Below are positions 16,376 through 25,103 of a DNA stretch of 64,000 nucleotides, in pieces. Source of the DNA: Streptomyces sp. CNQ-509 (lineage in GTDB: Bacteria > Actinomycetota > Actinomycetes > Streptomycetales > Streptomycetaceae); the NCBI RefSeq assembly GCF_001011035.1, contig NZ_CP011492.1, positions 744,001 to 808,000 on the forward strand. Reading direction: 5' to 3'. The position numbers and the translations under genes are program-made. Numbering within the stretch: the first letter of the stretch is position 1; the number at the start of each line of letters is the position of its first letter. A model generated the notes under the pieces. That model saw only the letters and a program-made list of their open reading frames with translations. It did no database searches and had not been told where the DNA came from.

Positions 16376-17533
16376 ATGGTGATCACCACCGCGCAGCGCC
16401 GCGCCCGGCTCGCGCACCGCCACCTGCTCGTCGGCCCGGCCCGCGCCACGTCGCCCGAGGAGGTGGCGGAGGCGCTCGCGGGGCTGCACGCGACCGACTC
16501 GCCGACCGTCGCGCTGTCCGCGCGCGCCCGGCTGCGCGAGCCGTCGCTCGCCGCGCTGGACCGCGCGCTGTACGAGGAGGGGTCGCTGCAGCGCATGCAC
16601 GCCATGCGGCGCACCTTGTGGGTGGTGCCCACGGAGCTGGTGCCCGTCTTCCGTTTCGCCGTCGGCGAGACCGTCGCCGCGCGCGAGCGCGCGCTGCTGG
16701 TGAAGCAGCTCGGCACCGCGGGGCCGCAGTACGACGAGGCGTGGCTGACCGCCGCGGAAGAGCGGGCGCTGGCCGCGCTGGCGGAGCTGGGCGAGGCGAG
16801 CGCGGCCGAGGTCACGGCGGCGGTGCCGGAGCTGGCCCTGAGGTACACCCTCTCTCCGGGGAAGCCGTACGAGTCACGCCCCCGGGCCGGCAGCGGGGTC
16901 ATGCGGGTGCTGGGCATGGAAGGCCGGATCCGGCGCACCCGGCCGCTGGGCGGCTGGACGTCGGGGCAGTTCCGCTTCGCGGTGGCGCCGCCGGTGGCTC
17001 CGATGGACCCGGCGCGGGCGCGCGCCGAGCTGGTGCGGCGCTGGCTGGCGGCGTTCGGGCCGGGGACGCTCGCGGACGTCAGGTGGTGGACCGGGCTGCC
17101 GCTGCGCCAGGTCAGGGCCGCGCTGGCAGAGCTGGGGGCGGAGGAAGCGGCGCTCGACGCGGGCGTGGGATACGTCCTGCCGGGCGATCTCGGCGAGGAT
17201 CCGGACCCCGGCCCGTGGGCGGCGCTGCTGCCCGGCCTCGACCCGGCCACGATGGGCTGGCGCGACCGCGACTGGTATACGGACCCGGCGCACCGGACGA
17301 GGCTCTTCGACAGCGCCGGGAACGCCGGGCCCACGGTCTGGTGGCGCGGCGAGATCATCGGCGCCTGGGCGCAGCGCCGGGACGGCGCCGTGGTGCACCG
17401 GCTGCTCGCCGACCGCGGCGCCGAGGCTCGCAGGGCCGTGGCGGCGGAGGCGGAGCGGCTGGAGGGCTGGCTCGCGGAGCAGCGGCTCGTGGTCAGCTTC
17501 CCGGCGCCGATGACCAAGGAGCTGACCGGCTGA
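16376..17533 (+). CDS. HTH_42 (AlkZ/YcaQ-like) winged-helix protein lacking the glycosylase motif
   Basis: 385 aa of the HTH_42 superfamily of winged-helix DNA-binding proteins, which includes AlkZ and YcaQ DNA glycosylases for bulky or crosslinked bases. The family's catalytic Gln-x-Gln or Gln-x-Asp motif would fall in GLHATDSP, but here it reads H38-A39-T40. Later features are present: RMHAMRRTLWVVP near residues 72-84, WTSGQFRF near 197-204, and VWWRGEIIGAW near 321-331. ATG or GTG choices exist and the ATG at 16376 is used. It is monocistronic. It may be a non-catalytic DNA-binding relative or use other residues. Confidence 0.85.
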   Translation: MVITTAQRRARLAHRHLLVGPARATSPEEVAEALAGLHATDSPTVALSARARLREPSLAALDRALYEEGSLQRMHAMRRTLWVVPTELVPVFRFAVGETVAARERALLVKQLGTAGPQYDEAWLTAAEERALAALAELGEASAAEVTAAVPELALRYTLSPGKPYESRPRAGSGVMRVLGMEGRIRRTRPLGGWTSGQFRFAVAPPVAPMDPARARAELVRRWLAAFGPGTLADVRWWTGLPLRQVRAALAELGAEEAALDAGVGYVLPGDLGEDPDPGPWAALLPGLDPATMGWRDRDWYTDPAHRTRLFDSAGNAGPTVWWRGEIIGAWAQRRDGAVVHRLLADRGAEARRAVAAEAERLEGWLAEQRLVVSFPAPMTKELTG

Positions 17534-17574
17534 CGCCCCGCCCCGGGCACCCGTGGCAGGTTGCAGACCAAGAG

Positions 17575-17588
17575 ACGGACATGTCCGT
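17575..17588. promoter_or_regulatory. 14-bp perfect palindrome
   Basis: ACGGACATGTCCGT is a perfect dyad just downstream of the HTH_42 gene and immediately before a terminator-like hairpin. It has the size of an operator, but no promoter elements are visible next to it, so its role is uncertain. Confidence 0.35.
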
Positions 17589-17591
17589 TTC

Positions 17592-17615
17592 AGCGGGTAG
17601 CGCCCGCTTTCATTT
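17592..17615 (+). terminator. Hairpin with T-rich tail after the HTH_42 gene
   Basis: AGCGGG-TAGCG-CCCGCT (17592-17608) followed by TTCATTT. This is a short stem with the T-rich tail of an intrinsic terminator, rare in this window. Confidence 0.6.
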
Positions 17616-17855
17616 GTGACCTCCCCCACATGGGCTGCGTCACATACGAAGCGCGGTCGTACTCCGCCTCCCGGCACGGGGGCGCCCGGTGCCTCAGCGA
17701 GGGGGCATCCTTTCCGGCTTGTCGCACTACGGGCGGTAGTAACAGGGGTGCGTGACATTCCCGGTTTGTGTCCGTTAAAACTTCCCGAGTCGCCCGTTTT
17801 GCCGACTCCGGGCGGCTGTCCCCCCACGTAGGCACACGGAAAGAGACCCGCTCAC
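17616..17855 (+). other. Long non-coding region before the SLT transglycosylase gene
   Basis: About 240 nt without a supported gene. It holds TGTGAC (17615-17620) and GTCACA (17639-17644) in inverted orientation, the dyad CCCACATGGG, and near the 3' end GAGTCG/CGACTC arms that could form a stem, then CGTAGGCA. The last part vaguely resembles the 3' end of cyclic-di-AMP riboswitches. The conserved core blocks, easily found at 29547-29684, are missing here, so no riboswitch is called. Confidence 0.4.
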
Positions 17856-18449
17856 ATGTCTGCTCCCACCCTTCTGCGTCCCGCCGCCGCCCGCCGACGA
17901 CTGCTGGCCGCAGGCGGCTGGGCCGCCGCGGCCGTAGCCCTCACCGGCGCGGTCGCGCCGCAGGCCGTCGCCGCCGCGCCGCAGAGCGCCGCCCCTGCCT
18001 CCGCCCACGCCTCCGCACCCTCCAAGCCCGCCGCATCCTCCAAGCCCTCCGCACCGGCCAAGCCCGCCGCGCCGGCCAAGCCCTCCGCGCCGTCCTCGTC
18101 GTCCTCGTCCCCCGTGCACGCGACGAAGGGCACGAACCTGGACGAGTGGATCAAGCAGGCCATGGACGTCATGGAGCGCCACGACATACCCGGCACATAC
18201 GAGGGGATCCACCGCAACATCATCCGTGAGTCCAGCGGCGACCCTCAGGCGGTCAACAACTGGGACATCAACGCCGTCAACGGCGTCCCCTCACAGGGCC
18301 TGCTGCAGGTGATCCCGCCCACGTTCGACGCCTACCACGTGCCCGGCACCACCAAGAACATCGTCGACCCGGTCGCCAACATCGTCGCCGCGTGCAACTA
18401 CGCCGCCGACCGTTACGGCTCGATCGACAACGTCTGGGGCGCCTACTGA
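17856..18449 (+). CDS. Secreted SLT-domain lytic transglycosylase-like protein
   Basis: 197 aa. The signal peptide runs to about residue 40 (RRRLLAAGG, hydrophobic core, AVAAA). A low-complexity linker of Ala/Pro/Ser/Lys occupies 41-88. The SLT (lysozyme-fold) domain fills 95-197 with the presumed catalytic Glu125 in IIRESSGDP, then SQGLLQVIPPTF and AACNYAADRYGS. The linker would span the cell wall. Such enzymes cleave peptidoglycan glycan strands during growth or spore germination. ATG at 17856 has a weak GGAAAGAGA site. A strong terminator follows, so it is monocistronic. Confidence 0.9.
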   Translation: MSAPTLLRPAAARRRLLAAGGWAAAAVALTGAVAPQAVAAAPQSAAPASAHASAPSKPAASSKPSAPAKPAAPAKPSAPSSSSSSPVHATKGTNLDEWIKQAMDVMERHDIPGTYEGIHRNIIRESSGDPQAVNNWDINAVNGVPSQGLLQVIPPTFDAYHVPGTTKNIVDPVANIVAACNYAADRYGSIDNVWGAY

Positions 18450-18502
18450 GCCGGCCGCGCACCGTCCCCGCGGCGGCGGCCCGCCCCGCGCGCACCTGAT
18501 CC

Positions 18503-18556
18503 CCGGGACCCCGCCGTCCGGCACTCTCTCTCCCCCGCCGGACGACGGGGTCCCGG
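18503..18556 (+). terminator. Terminator after the SLT transglycosylase
   Basis: Arms 18503-18522 (beginning CCGGGACCCCG) and 18537-18556 pair over 20 bp with one mismatch and a 14-nt loop, followed by CTTTCC. Confidence 0.8.
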
Positions 18557-18714
18557 CTTTCCGTCACCCCGTCACACCGACCGCCGGAATTCACCCTTCC
18601 GGTAGTCCCTACCGCCTTCCCCGGGGTCCCGCCCCAGGTCAGACGGCCCGCCAGGGTCGTCTCCCGGCCCGCTCGCGGCGACATGCACCCCTCCGGATGG
18701 CTTAGCGTTGGCCC

Positions 18715-20463
18715 GTGCACTCCCCGGAACCGACGCAGGTCATGCGCTGCTGGACGGTGGCCGCCGCGCTGGCCGCCGTCGTCTCCGGCGGCGTCGGCGC
18801 CTGGGCGTACGCCGGCACCGGCGCCTCCACCGCCGACCTCCTGCGCGACCTCGCCGTCGGCTGGGCCTACGCGGGCGCCGGCCTCGCCGCCTGGTGGCGG
18901 CGCCCGGCCAACGCCACCGGGCCGCTGATGACCGCGGTGGGCATCACTTGGTTCATCGGCAACCTCCAGGGCACCACGATCCCGGCGCTCTTCGCCCTCG
19001 GCGCCTGGTGGGAGGGCCTGAACGTGGCCGTCCTCGCCCACCTCGTCCTCGCCTACCCCGACGGCCGCACCGGCTCGCCCGCCACCCGCCGGATAGTGCT
19101 CCTCGGCTACGGCCTGGTGGCCACCGGCGGCCTGCTGCGCACCCTGGCCTTCGATCCGGCTGCCCACCCCGGCGGCTCCTACCTCGCCTGCCGCGACTGC
19201 GGCCCCAACCCGCTCTTCACCCCCGCGCTCAGCGACCTCTTCCCCACGTTCGACGCCGGCTTCCGCGCCATCGGCTGGGCCGTCTCGCTCGCCGTGGTGG
19301 TGGCGGTCGTACGCCGCTGGCGGCGCGCCTCCGCCGCCCGCCGCCGCGCGCTGCTGCCGGCCTGGCTCGCCGTCCTGGTCGCCACCTCCTTCCTGCTCTG
19401 GGACGTGCTCGTGGTGCTCGTGCCCGCGGGCGAGCCGGTCGAGGGCGCCGTGGGCGTGTTCTCGGACGTGGCGCAGACCGCCGTGCCACTCGCCTTCCTC
19501 GTCGGACTCCTCCGCATGCGCTTGCAGCGCGCGGAGGTCGGCGGCCTGGTGATGGAGGTCGGCGGCGACCCGGACCCCGGGCGGCTGCGCGAGGCGCTGG
19601 TGCCGGTGCTCGGCGACCCTGGGCTGCGGCTGGGCGTGTGGCGGCCCGCGGCCGGCGCCTACGTGGACGCCGCGGGTGATCCGGTCGAGGAGGCCGCGAC
19701 GGGCAGCACCCGGATCGACGCGGCCGGCGGCGCCCCGCTGGCACTGCTGCGCCACGATCCGGCGGTCGCGCAGGACGAGGAGCTGCTGCGCTCGGCGGTC
19801 GCCGCGCTGCGGCTCGCGCTGGAGAACGTCTGGCTGCAGGCCGAGGCACGGGCGGCGGGCGCCCGCGTCGTCGAGGCCGCGGACAGCGAGCGCCGGCGGC
19901 TGGAGCGCGACCTGCACGACGGGGCGCAGGCCCGGCTGGTCTTCGCGCTGATGACGCTCCGCCGGGTGGAGAAGGGCCTGGCGGACCACCCCGACGAGGA
20001 GCTGCGCCGCTCGGTCGCGGAGGTGGAGCGGAGCCTGCGGCTGGCCGTCGAGGAGCTGCGCGGCCTCGCGCACGGCATCCACCCGGCGGTACTGACCCGC
20101 GAGGGGCTGGCGTCCGCGCTGCGGGAGCTGGCCGGGCGGGCGGAGCTGCCGGTGGTGGTGGCCGCGGAGGACCGGCGCTTCGCGCCGCACGTCGAGGCCA
20201 CCGCGTACTTCACCGTCAGCGAGGCGCTGGCGAACTCCGCCAAGCACGCCCGCGCCCGGGCGGTCAGCGTCAGCGCCCGCCACCGTGACGGCCGGCTGGT
20301 CGTCGAGGCGGTGGACGACGGCATCGGCGGCGCCCGCCACGACCACCTCGGCGGCGGGCTGCGCGGTCTGGCCGACCGGGTCTCGGCGGTGGGCGGCGTC
20401 CTCACGGTGCACAGCCCGCCCGGCGGCGGTACGCGCGTGGTCGCGGAGCTGCCGTGCGAGTGA
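18715..20463 (+). CDS. Membrane sensor histidine kinase, NarL-partner type
   Basis: 582 aa. The N-terminal 265 residues hold about seven hydrophobic segments with a conserved [10 protein letters not shown] loop near 158-167. A linker or GAF-like region follows. The HisKA_3 dimerisation helix carries the phospho-acceptor near H400 ([10 protein letters not shown]), and the HATPase_c domain at about 495-582 has [11 protein letters not shown] (N box), VDDGIGG (G1) and [11 protein letters not shown] (G2). GTG start at 18715. The stop overlaps the response-regulator start by 10 bp, so the two form a coupled pair. The seven-helix sensor implies a membrane or small hydrophobic stimulus, unidentified. 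Confidence 0.93.
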   Translation: MHSPEPTQVMRCWTVAAALAAVVSGGVGAWAYAGTGASTADLLRDLAVGWAYAGAGLAAWWRRPANATGPLMTAVGITWFIGNLQGTTIPALFALGAWWEGLNVAVLAHLVLAYPDGRTGSPATRRIVLLGYGLVATGGLLRTLAFDPAAHPGGSYLACRDCGPNPLFTPALSDLFPTFDAGFRAIGWAVSLAVVVAVVRRWRRASAARRRALLPAWLAVLVATSFLLWDVLVVLVPAGEPVEGAVGVFSDVAQTAVPLAFLVGLLRMRLQRAEVGGLVMEVGGDPDPGRLREALVPVLGDPGLRLGVWRPAAGAYVDAAGDPVEEAATGSTRIDAAGGAPLALLRHDPAVAQDEELLRSAVAALRLALENVWLQAEARAAGARVVEAADSERRRLERDLHDGAQARLVFALMTLRRVEKGLADHPDEELRRSVAEVERSLRLAVEELRGLAHGIHPAVLTREGLASALRELAGRAELPVVVAAEDRRFAPHVEATAYFTVSEALANSAKHARARAVSVSARHRDGRLVVEAVDDGIGGARHDHLGGGLRGLADRVSAVGGVLTVHSPPGGGTRVVAELPCE

Positions 20464-21098
20464 TCGTCGCCGAGGACTCCGCGATCCTGCGCGAGGGCAT
20501 CGTCCGGCTGCTGGGCGACGCGGGCGTCGCGGTCCCCGCGCAGTGCGGCGACGCCGACCCGCTGCTCGCCCTGGTCGAGCGGCACCGCCCGGACGCGGTG
20601 CTGCTCGACATCCGGATGCCGCCGACGCACACCGACGAGGGGCTGCGGGCCGCGGCCGCGATCCGCGCCCGGCATCCGGGCACGGGCGTGCTGCTGCTCT
20701 CGCAGTACGTCGAGACCGGCACGGTCGTACGGGCGCTCACCGAGGACCCGCGCGGCTTCGGATATCTGCTGAAGGAGCGGGTCGCCGACGCGGACGAGCT
20801 GGCCGGAGCGCTGCACCGGGTGGCGGCGGGCCAGAGCGTCGTGGACCCGCGGGTGGTCACGCACCTGATGCGGTCGCCGCGCGCGGCGGAGCCGCTGGCC
20901 GGGCTGACGGCGCGGGAGCGGGACGTACTGGCGCTGATGGCGGAGGGGCGCTCCAACGAGGCCATCGCGCGGGACCTGGTGATCGGCGGCAAGACCGTCG
21001 AGACGCACGTACGGAACATCTTCGCCAAGCTCGGCCTGGAGTCGGAGGACTCGGGACACCGACGGGTGCTGGCCGTGCTCAGGTATCTGCGCGGCTGA
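20454..21098 (+). CDS. NarL/FixJ-family response regulator
   Basis: 214 aa. The receiver domain (about 1-120) has acidic residues E7-D8 and the phospho-acceptor D52 in LLDIRMPP, with a lysine at the KERV position near 105. The C-terminal LuxR helix-turn-helix is at about 145-205 ([22 protein letters not shown], then [16 protein letters not shown]). GTG start lies inside the last codons of the kinase gene. It should be phosphorylated by that kinase. Its target genes cannot be read from the window. Confidence 0.94.
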   Translation: MRVIVAEDSAILREGIVRLLGDAGVAVPAQCGDADPLLALVERHRPDAVLLDIRMPPTHTDEGLRAAAAIRARHPGTGVLLLSQYVETGTVVRALTEDPRGFGYLLKERVADADELAGALHRVAAGQSVVDPRVVTHLMRSPRAAEPLAGLTARERDVLALMAEGRSNEAIARDLVIGGKTVETHVRNIFAKLGLESEDSGHRRVLAVLRYLRG

Positions 21099-21500
21099 AC
21101 GCTCCCGCCGGGGCAGGCCGCACCCCCCGCGGCGGCAGCCCCGGACCGGCGGCGCACGCGGCCGGCCGCGTCGGCGCGCCGCACCCGGCCGCGGTGCCGG
21201 CCGCCGCTCCGCGGCGATCCCCCACGCGCGCCCCCGTTCGTCCCCCGCGCATCCCCGCGTGCCCGCCGCGGAGCGGAGCCGGTGCCGACCACCGTAGCCG
21301 CGCGGTGCGGACCGCGCCTCAGGGCTGACCCTGAACTTCCGCCTCCGCAACGGCGCGGCCCACGCGCGCGAACGGGACCGGATCGTCCGGTTCCTACGGT
21401 CACGGCGCCAACTGCCCCGCCGCATACGGCAGGATGGCGAACGCGCCGGATCGCACAGACGTCCGGACGCCCCCGTCCCCGAACGAAGACAGGTATCAAG
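21099..21500. other. 402-bp intergenic region with no recognised feature
   Basis: Extremely GC-rich spacer between the response regulator and the MscS gene. Open frames cross it, but they have biased composition and no family resemblance. I see no clear promoter or terminator; AAGACAGGTATCAAG just before 21501 supplies only a weak ribosome site. Confidence 0.5.
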
Positions 21501-22589
21501 GTGAACCGAGCCCTCACTCTGCACGATCTGGTCGTCGCCGGCTCCGCGATACTCGGCGGCATCGGCGCCGGCCTGCTCCTGCGCGTGCTGCTGGGCTGGC
21601 TGGGCAAGGGCGCGACCCGGACGAGCTGGGCCGGCGACGACATCCTCGTCGGCGCGCTGCGCACGATGGCCCCCTGGGGCGCGCTGGCCGGCGGCGTCTC
21701 GATCGCCGCCGCCGCGCTGCCGCTGAAGCGCCCGGTCGAGCACACGGTGGAGCAGATCGTCGTCGCCGTGCTCATCCTGACGGTCACCGTGGCCGCGGCC
21801 CGGGTGGTCGCACAGCTCATGGGCGTCCGCTCACAGGGGGTGGGCTCGGCCACGATTCTGGTCAACATCACCCGCATCGCGGTGCTGGCGATCGGGCTGC
21901 TGATCCTGCTGGAGACCCTGGGCATCTCGATCGCCCCGCTGCTCACCGCGCTCGGCGTCGGCGGCCTCGCGGTGGCGCTGGCGCTGCAGGACACCCTCGC
22001 CAACCTCTTCGCCGGGGTGCACATCCTGGCCTCCAAGACGGTGCAGGTCGGCGACTACATCCGGCTCAGCAGCGGCGAGGAGGGCTACGTCACCGACATC
22101 AACTGGCGCAACACCGTGATCCGCACCCAGTCGGACAACCTCGTCGTCATCCCCAACGACCAGCTCGCCAGCACCATCATGACCAACTACCACCGCCCCG
22201 AGCAGGAGCTGTCCATCGTCGTACAGGCGGGCGTGGCGCTCTCCAGCGACCTCGACCTGGTCGAGCGGGTGACGGTGGAGGTGGCGCACGAGGTCATGGC
22301 GGCGGTCGAGGGCGGCGTGCCGGACCACGACCCGGTGGTCCGCTTCCACACCTTCGGCGACTCGCGCGCCGGCTTCTCCGTGGTGCTCCGCGCGCTCGAG
22401 TTCAGCGACCAGTTCCGGATCAAGCACGAGTTCATCAAGCGGCTGCAACTGCGCTACCGGGAAGAGGGCATCGAGATCGCCCACCCCGTACGCAACATCG
22501 TCCTGCAGCACCAGGACACCCCGGTGCTGCTGCTGCCGCGGCAGCGCAAGGAGTCCGACGTGCCCGTCGGCGGCCCGTCCGCGAGTTGA
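21501..22589 (+). CDS. MscS-family mechanosensitive ion channel
   Basis: 362 aa. Four hydrophobic segments lie in the first 150 residues. The pore-lining helix and the Yggr-type beta domain follow, with the signature LLTALGVGGLAVALALQDTL near 146-165, then GDYIRLSSGEEGYVTDINWRNT and VVIPNDQLAS. The channel opens under membrane tension to release solutes after osmotic downshift. I chose GTG 21501 because family members begin close to the first helix; the frame is open further upstream to 21282 in low-complexity sequence. A terminator hairpin follows. Confidence 0.92.
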   Translation: MNRALTLHDLVVAGSAILGGIGAGLLLRVLLGWLGKGATRTSWAGDDILVGALRTMAPWGALAGGVSIAAAALPLKRPVEHTVEQIVVAVLILTVTVAAARVVAQLMGVRSQGVGSATILVNITRIAVLAIGLLILLETLGISIAPLLTALGVGGLAVALALQDTLANLFAGVHILASKTVQVGDYIRLSSGEEGYVTDINWRNTVIRTQSDNLVVIPNDQLASTIMTNYHRPEQELSIVVQAGVALSSDLDLVERVTVEVAHEVMAAVEGGVPDHDPVVRFHTFGDSRAGFSVVLRALEFSDQFRIKHEFIKRLQLRYREEGIEIAHPVRNIVLQHQDTPVLLLPRQRKESDVPVGGPSAS

Positions 22590-22621
22590 CCCCGCGGCGC
22601 CCTCCCGCTCCCCTCCCGTAC

Positions 22622-22658
22622 GGCCCCGCCAGGCGATCCCGCCCCGCCAGGCGGGGCC
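22622..22658 (+). terminator. Terminator hairpin after the MscS gene
   Basis: GGCCCCGCC (22622-22630) pairs with GGCGGGGCC (22650-22658). A tighter alternative, GCCCCGCC-A-GGCGGGGC (22641-22657), also exists, so two mutually exclusive stems are possible. Confidence 0.65.
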
Positions 22659-22708
22659 GGACCGTCCGTGACCGCACCCTAGTTTGCTCTTTCCAAAGAC
22701 AAAGTGAT

Positions 22709-22733
22709 GCCAATCCTGGCCGTAGGCATTGGC
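22709..22733. promoter_or_regulatory. Inverted repeat in the AT-richer leader of the PQQ dehydrogenase gene
   Basis: GCCAAT (22709-22714) and ATTGGC (22728-22733) are separated by 13 bp in the one AT-rich patch (22681-22760) of the 323-bp gap. A direct repeat GTCTAA follows at 22739 and 22750. This is the likely promoter/operator zone; the regulator is unknown. Confidence 0.45.
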
Positions 22734-22912
22734 GTTTCGTCTAAAGAGGTCTAATCTCCAACCGGCCGCCGTCACATGTCGGGACGTGGACGGCGGGGGG
22801 ACGTGAAGCCGCGCACGAGCCGCAGCGCGCGGGCCGATCAAGGACGGCGCGAACGGGCCGACCACCCAGGAGCGTGTCCAGCCGCCTTGTCGTCCAGCCC
22901 CCGGGAGGGGAA

Positions 22913-25012
22913 ATGCTACGTAAACTGGCCCTTTTGGCCGCCGGCGCGGTCAGTGCCGCACTGCTGGTCGCGCCCGGCGCGACCGCGGTGGCACCGCAAG
23001 CCGCCGAGCAGCCGCCACCGGACAACGCCTTCGAGAAGATCACGCTCAACGACCGCCCGGGCGAGCCGCTCGACCTGGCCGTCCTGCCGGACAAGCGAGT
23101 CCTGCACGTCACCCGCGCCGGCAAGGTCTGGCTCAACGACCCGGGCACCGGCGTGAACAAGCTCGCCGCCGAACTCGACGTGTACCAGCACGACGAGGAG
23201 GGGCTGCAGAACGTCGCCATCGACCCGGACTTCAGCAAGAACAAGTGGGTCTACCTCTACTACTCGCCGCCGCTGGACACCCCCGTCGACGACCCCGACA
23301 CCCCCGTCAACGAGGGTGACGCGCCCTTCCAGGGCACGCAGGCGGACTGGGACCGCTACAAGGGCCACCTGCAGCTCTCCCGGTACAAGCTCAAGGGCGA
23401 CACCCTCGACCTCACCACCGAGCAGAAGATCCTCCAGGTCCCGGTGGACCGCGGCATCTGCTGTCACGTCGGCGGCGACATGGCCTTCGACTCCGACGGC
23501 AACCTCTATCTGACCACCGGTGACGACACCAACCCGTTCGAGTCCGACGGCTACACGCCGATCGACGAACGGGACGGCCGCAACCCGGCGTTCGACGCCC
23601 AGCGGACCTCCGGGAACACCAACGACCTGCGCGGCAAGGTGCTGCGCATCAAGGTCCGCGGCGACGGCTCGTACGCGATACCCAGGGGCAACCTCTTCAA
23701 GCCGGGCACCGAGAAGACCCGGCCGGAGATCTACGCCATGGGCCTGCGCAACCCGTTCCGGATGGAGATCGACCCGCAGACCGACGACGTCTACGTGGCC
23801 GACTACTCCCCCGACGCCCGCGCGGCCAGCGACACCCGCGGCCCCGCCGGGCAGGGCAAGTGGCTGGTGCTCGACGAGCCTGCCAACTACGGCTGGCCGT
23901 ACTGCGCCACCGCGAAGATGCCGTACAACGACTACGACTTCGCCACCAAGACCTCCGGCGCGCGGTTCGACTGCGCCAAGCCGGTGAACGCCTCGCCGCA
24001 CAACACGGGCCGCACCGAGCTGCCCGAGGTCGAGCAGCCGGAGGTCTGGTACTCCTACGGTCAGTCCGCGGAGTTCCCGGGCCTGGGCACCGGCGGCATC
24101 GCCCCGATGGCCGGACCGGCGTACGAGTACGACCCGGCGACCGAGGCGCGGAACCGGGCCGTGGCCTGGCCGCGGTACTACGACGGGACACCGCTCTTCG
24201 CCGAGTGGGGCCGGGACTACATCAGGGAGTTCAGGCTCGACCGCTCCGGCGCCGTGGAAGCGATCAACCCGGTCGCCCAGGGGGTCGGGCAGCCGCCCGT
24301 CGACAACCCCATGGACCTGGAGTTCGGCCCGGACGGCGCCCTCTACGTCCTGGAGTACGGCGACGGCTACTTCTCCGAGAACCCGGACGCGCAGCTCTCG
24401 CGGATCGACTACATCGGCCGCACCGGCAACCACGCACCGAAGCCCGCGCTGACCGCCACGCCGGTCAAGGGCCTCGCGCCGCTGACCGTCGGGTTCTCCG
24501 CGGCCGGCACCACCGACCCGGACGGCGACACGGTGCGCTACGCCTGGGACTTCGACGGTGACGGCAGGACCGACTCCACCGACGTCAGCCCCTCGCACAC
24601 GTACACCGAGGACGGCACCTACAAGGCGGCCCTGAAGGTCACCGACAGCAAGGGCCGGGCGGCGTACAAGGACGTCGACATCACCGTGGGCAACCAGGCC
24701 CCGGTCGTCACCCTCGTCAAGCCCGTCAACCAGCAGGAGTTCCACTTCGGCGACGCGGTGCAGTTCGAGGTCACGGTGACCGACGAGGCCGAGGTCGACT
24801 GCAGCAAGGTCCAGGTGCACTACATCGTGGGCCATGACGCGCACGGCCACCCGCAGAGCACCACCGCGGGCTGCACCGGCACGGTCCAGACCGAGCCCGT
24901 GGCGGGCCACGACCCGTCCGAGGGCAACGTCACCGGCGTGTTCGTCGCCGAGTACACCGACCCGGGCGGCCTCACCGGCAGCGACCGGGCGGTCATGAAG
25001 ATCGTCGGCTGA
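22913..25012 (+). CDS. Secreted PQQ-type sugar (glucose/sorbosone) dehydrogenase with PKD domain
   Basis: 699 aa. The signal peptide covers about 1-25. A six-bladed beta-propeller of the soluble glucose/sorbosone dehydrogenase family fills about 35-500, including EEGLQNVAIDPDF, CCHVGGDMAFDSDGNLYLTTGD and GLRNPFRMEIDP. A PKD domain is at about 515-600 (DPDGDTVRYAWDFDGDG), then a C-terminal beta domain with two cysteines. It would oxidise a sugar outside the cell. ATG at 22913 has a strong GGGAGGGG. The sugar-isomerase-like gene 91 bp downstream on the same strand suggests a shared pathway. PQQ dependence is by family only, since no pqq genes are in the window. Confidence 0.88.
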   Translation: MLRKLALLAAGAVSAALLVAPGATAVAPQAAEQPPPDNAFEKITLNDRPGEPLDLAVLPDKRVLHVTRAGKVWLNDPGTGVNKLAAELDVYQHDEEGLQNVAIDPDFSKNKWVYLYYSPPLDTPVDDPDTPVNEGDAPFQGTQADWDRYKGHLQLSRYKLKGDTLDLTTEQKILQVPVDRGICCHVGGDMAFDSDGNLYLTTGDDTNPFESDGYTPIDERDGRNPAFDAQRTSGNTNDLRGKVLRIKVRGDGSYAIPRGNLFKPGTEKTRPEIYAMGLRNPFRMEIDPQTDDVYVADYSPDARAASDTRGPAGQGKWLVLDEPANYGWPYCATAKMPYNDYDFATKTSGARFDCAKPVNASPHNTGRTELPEVEQPEVWYSYGQSAEFPGLGTGGIAPMAGPAYEYDPATEARNRAVAWPRYYDGTPLFAEWGRDYIREFRLDRSGAVEAINPVAQGVGQPPVDNPMDLEFGPDGALYVLEYGDGYFSENPDAQLSRIDYIGRTGNHAPKPALTATPVKGLAPLTVGFSAAGTTDPDGDTVRYAWDFDGDGRTDSTDVSPSHTYTEDGTYKAALKVTDSKGRAAYKDVDITVGNQAPVVTLVKPVNQQEFHFGDAVQFEVTVTDEAEVDCSKVQVHYIVGHDAHGHPQSTTAGCTGTVQTEPVAGHDPSEGNVTGVFVAEYTDPGGLTGSDRAVMKIVG

Positions 25013-25026
25013 CCTTCCGCTACGGC

Positions 25027-25058
25027 GCGGGGTGGCGTGCGCACGTACGCCACCCCGC
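25027..25058 (+). terminator. Intercistronic hairpin
   Basis: GCGGGGTGGCGT (25027-25038) and ACGCCACCCCGC (25047-25058) form a perfect 12-bp stem between the dehydrogenase and the barrel protein gene. It may terminate most transcripts or protect the upstream message. Confidence 0.6.
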
Positions 25059-25103
25059 GGTTCCCACCACATCCACACCCGAACTTCGCAGGAGAGATCC
25101 GAC

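Noticed and set aside
17615..17644. CRP-type site TGTGAC/GTCACA
   Set aside because: The half-sites are 18 bp apart instead of 4-6, so they do not fit a CRP-family operator.
17616..17855. Cyclic-di-AMP riboswitch in front of the SLT transglycosylase
   Set aside because: Only a short 3' resemblance (CGACTCCG and CGTAGGCA). The GGGGGAACC and GGGGTGAA blocks that are clear at 29547-29621 are missing.
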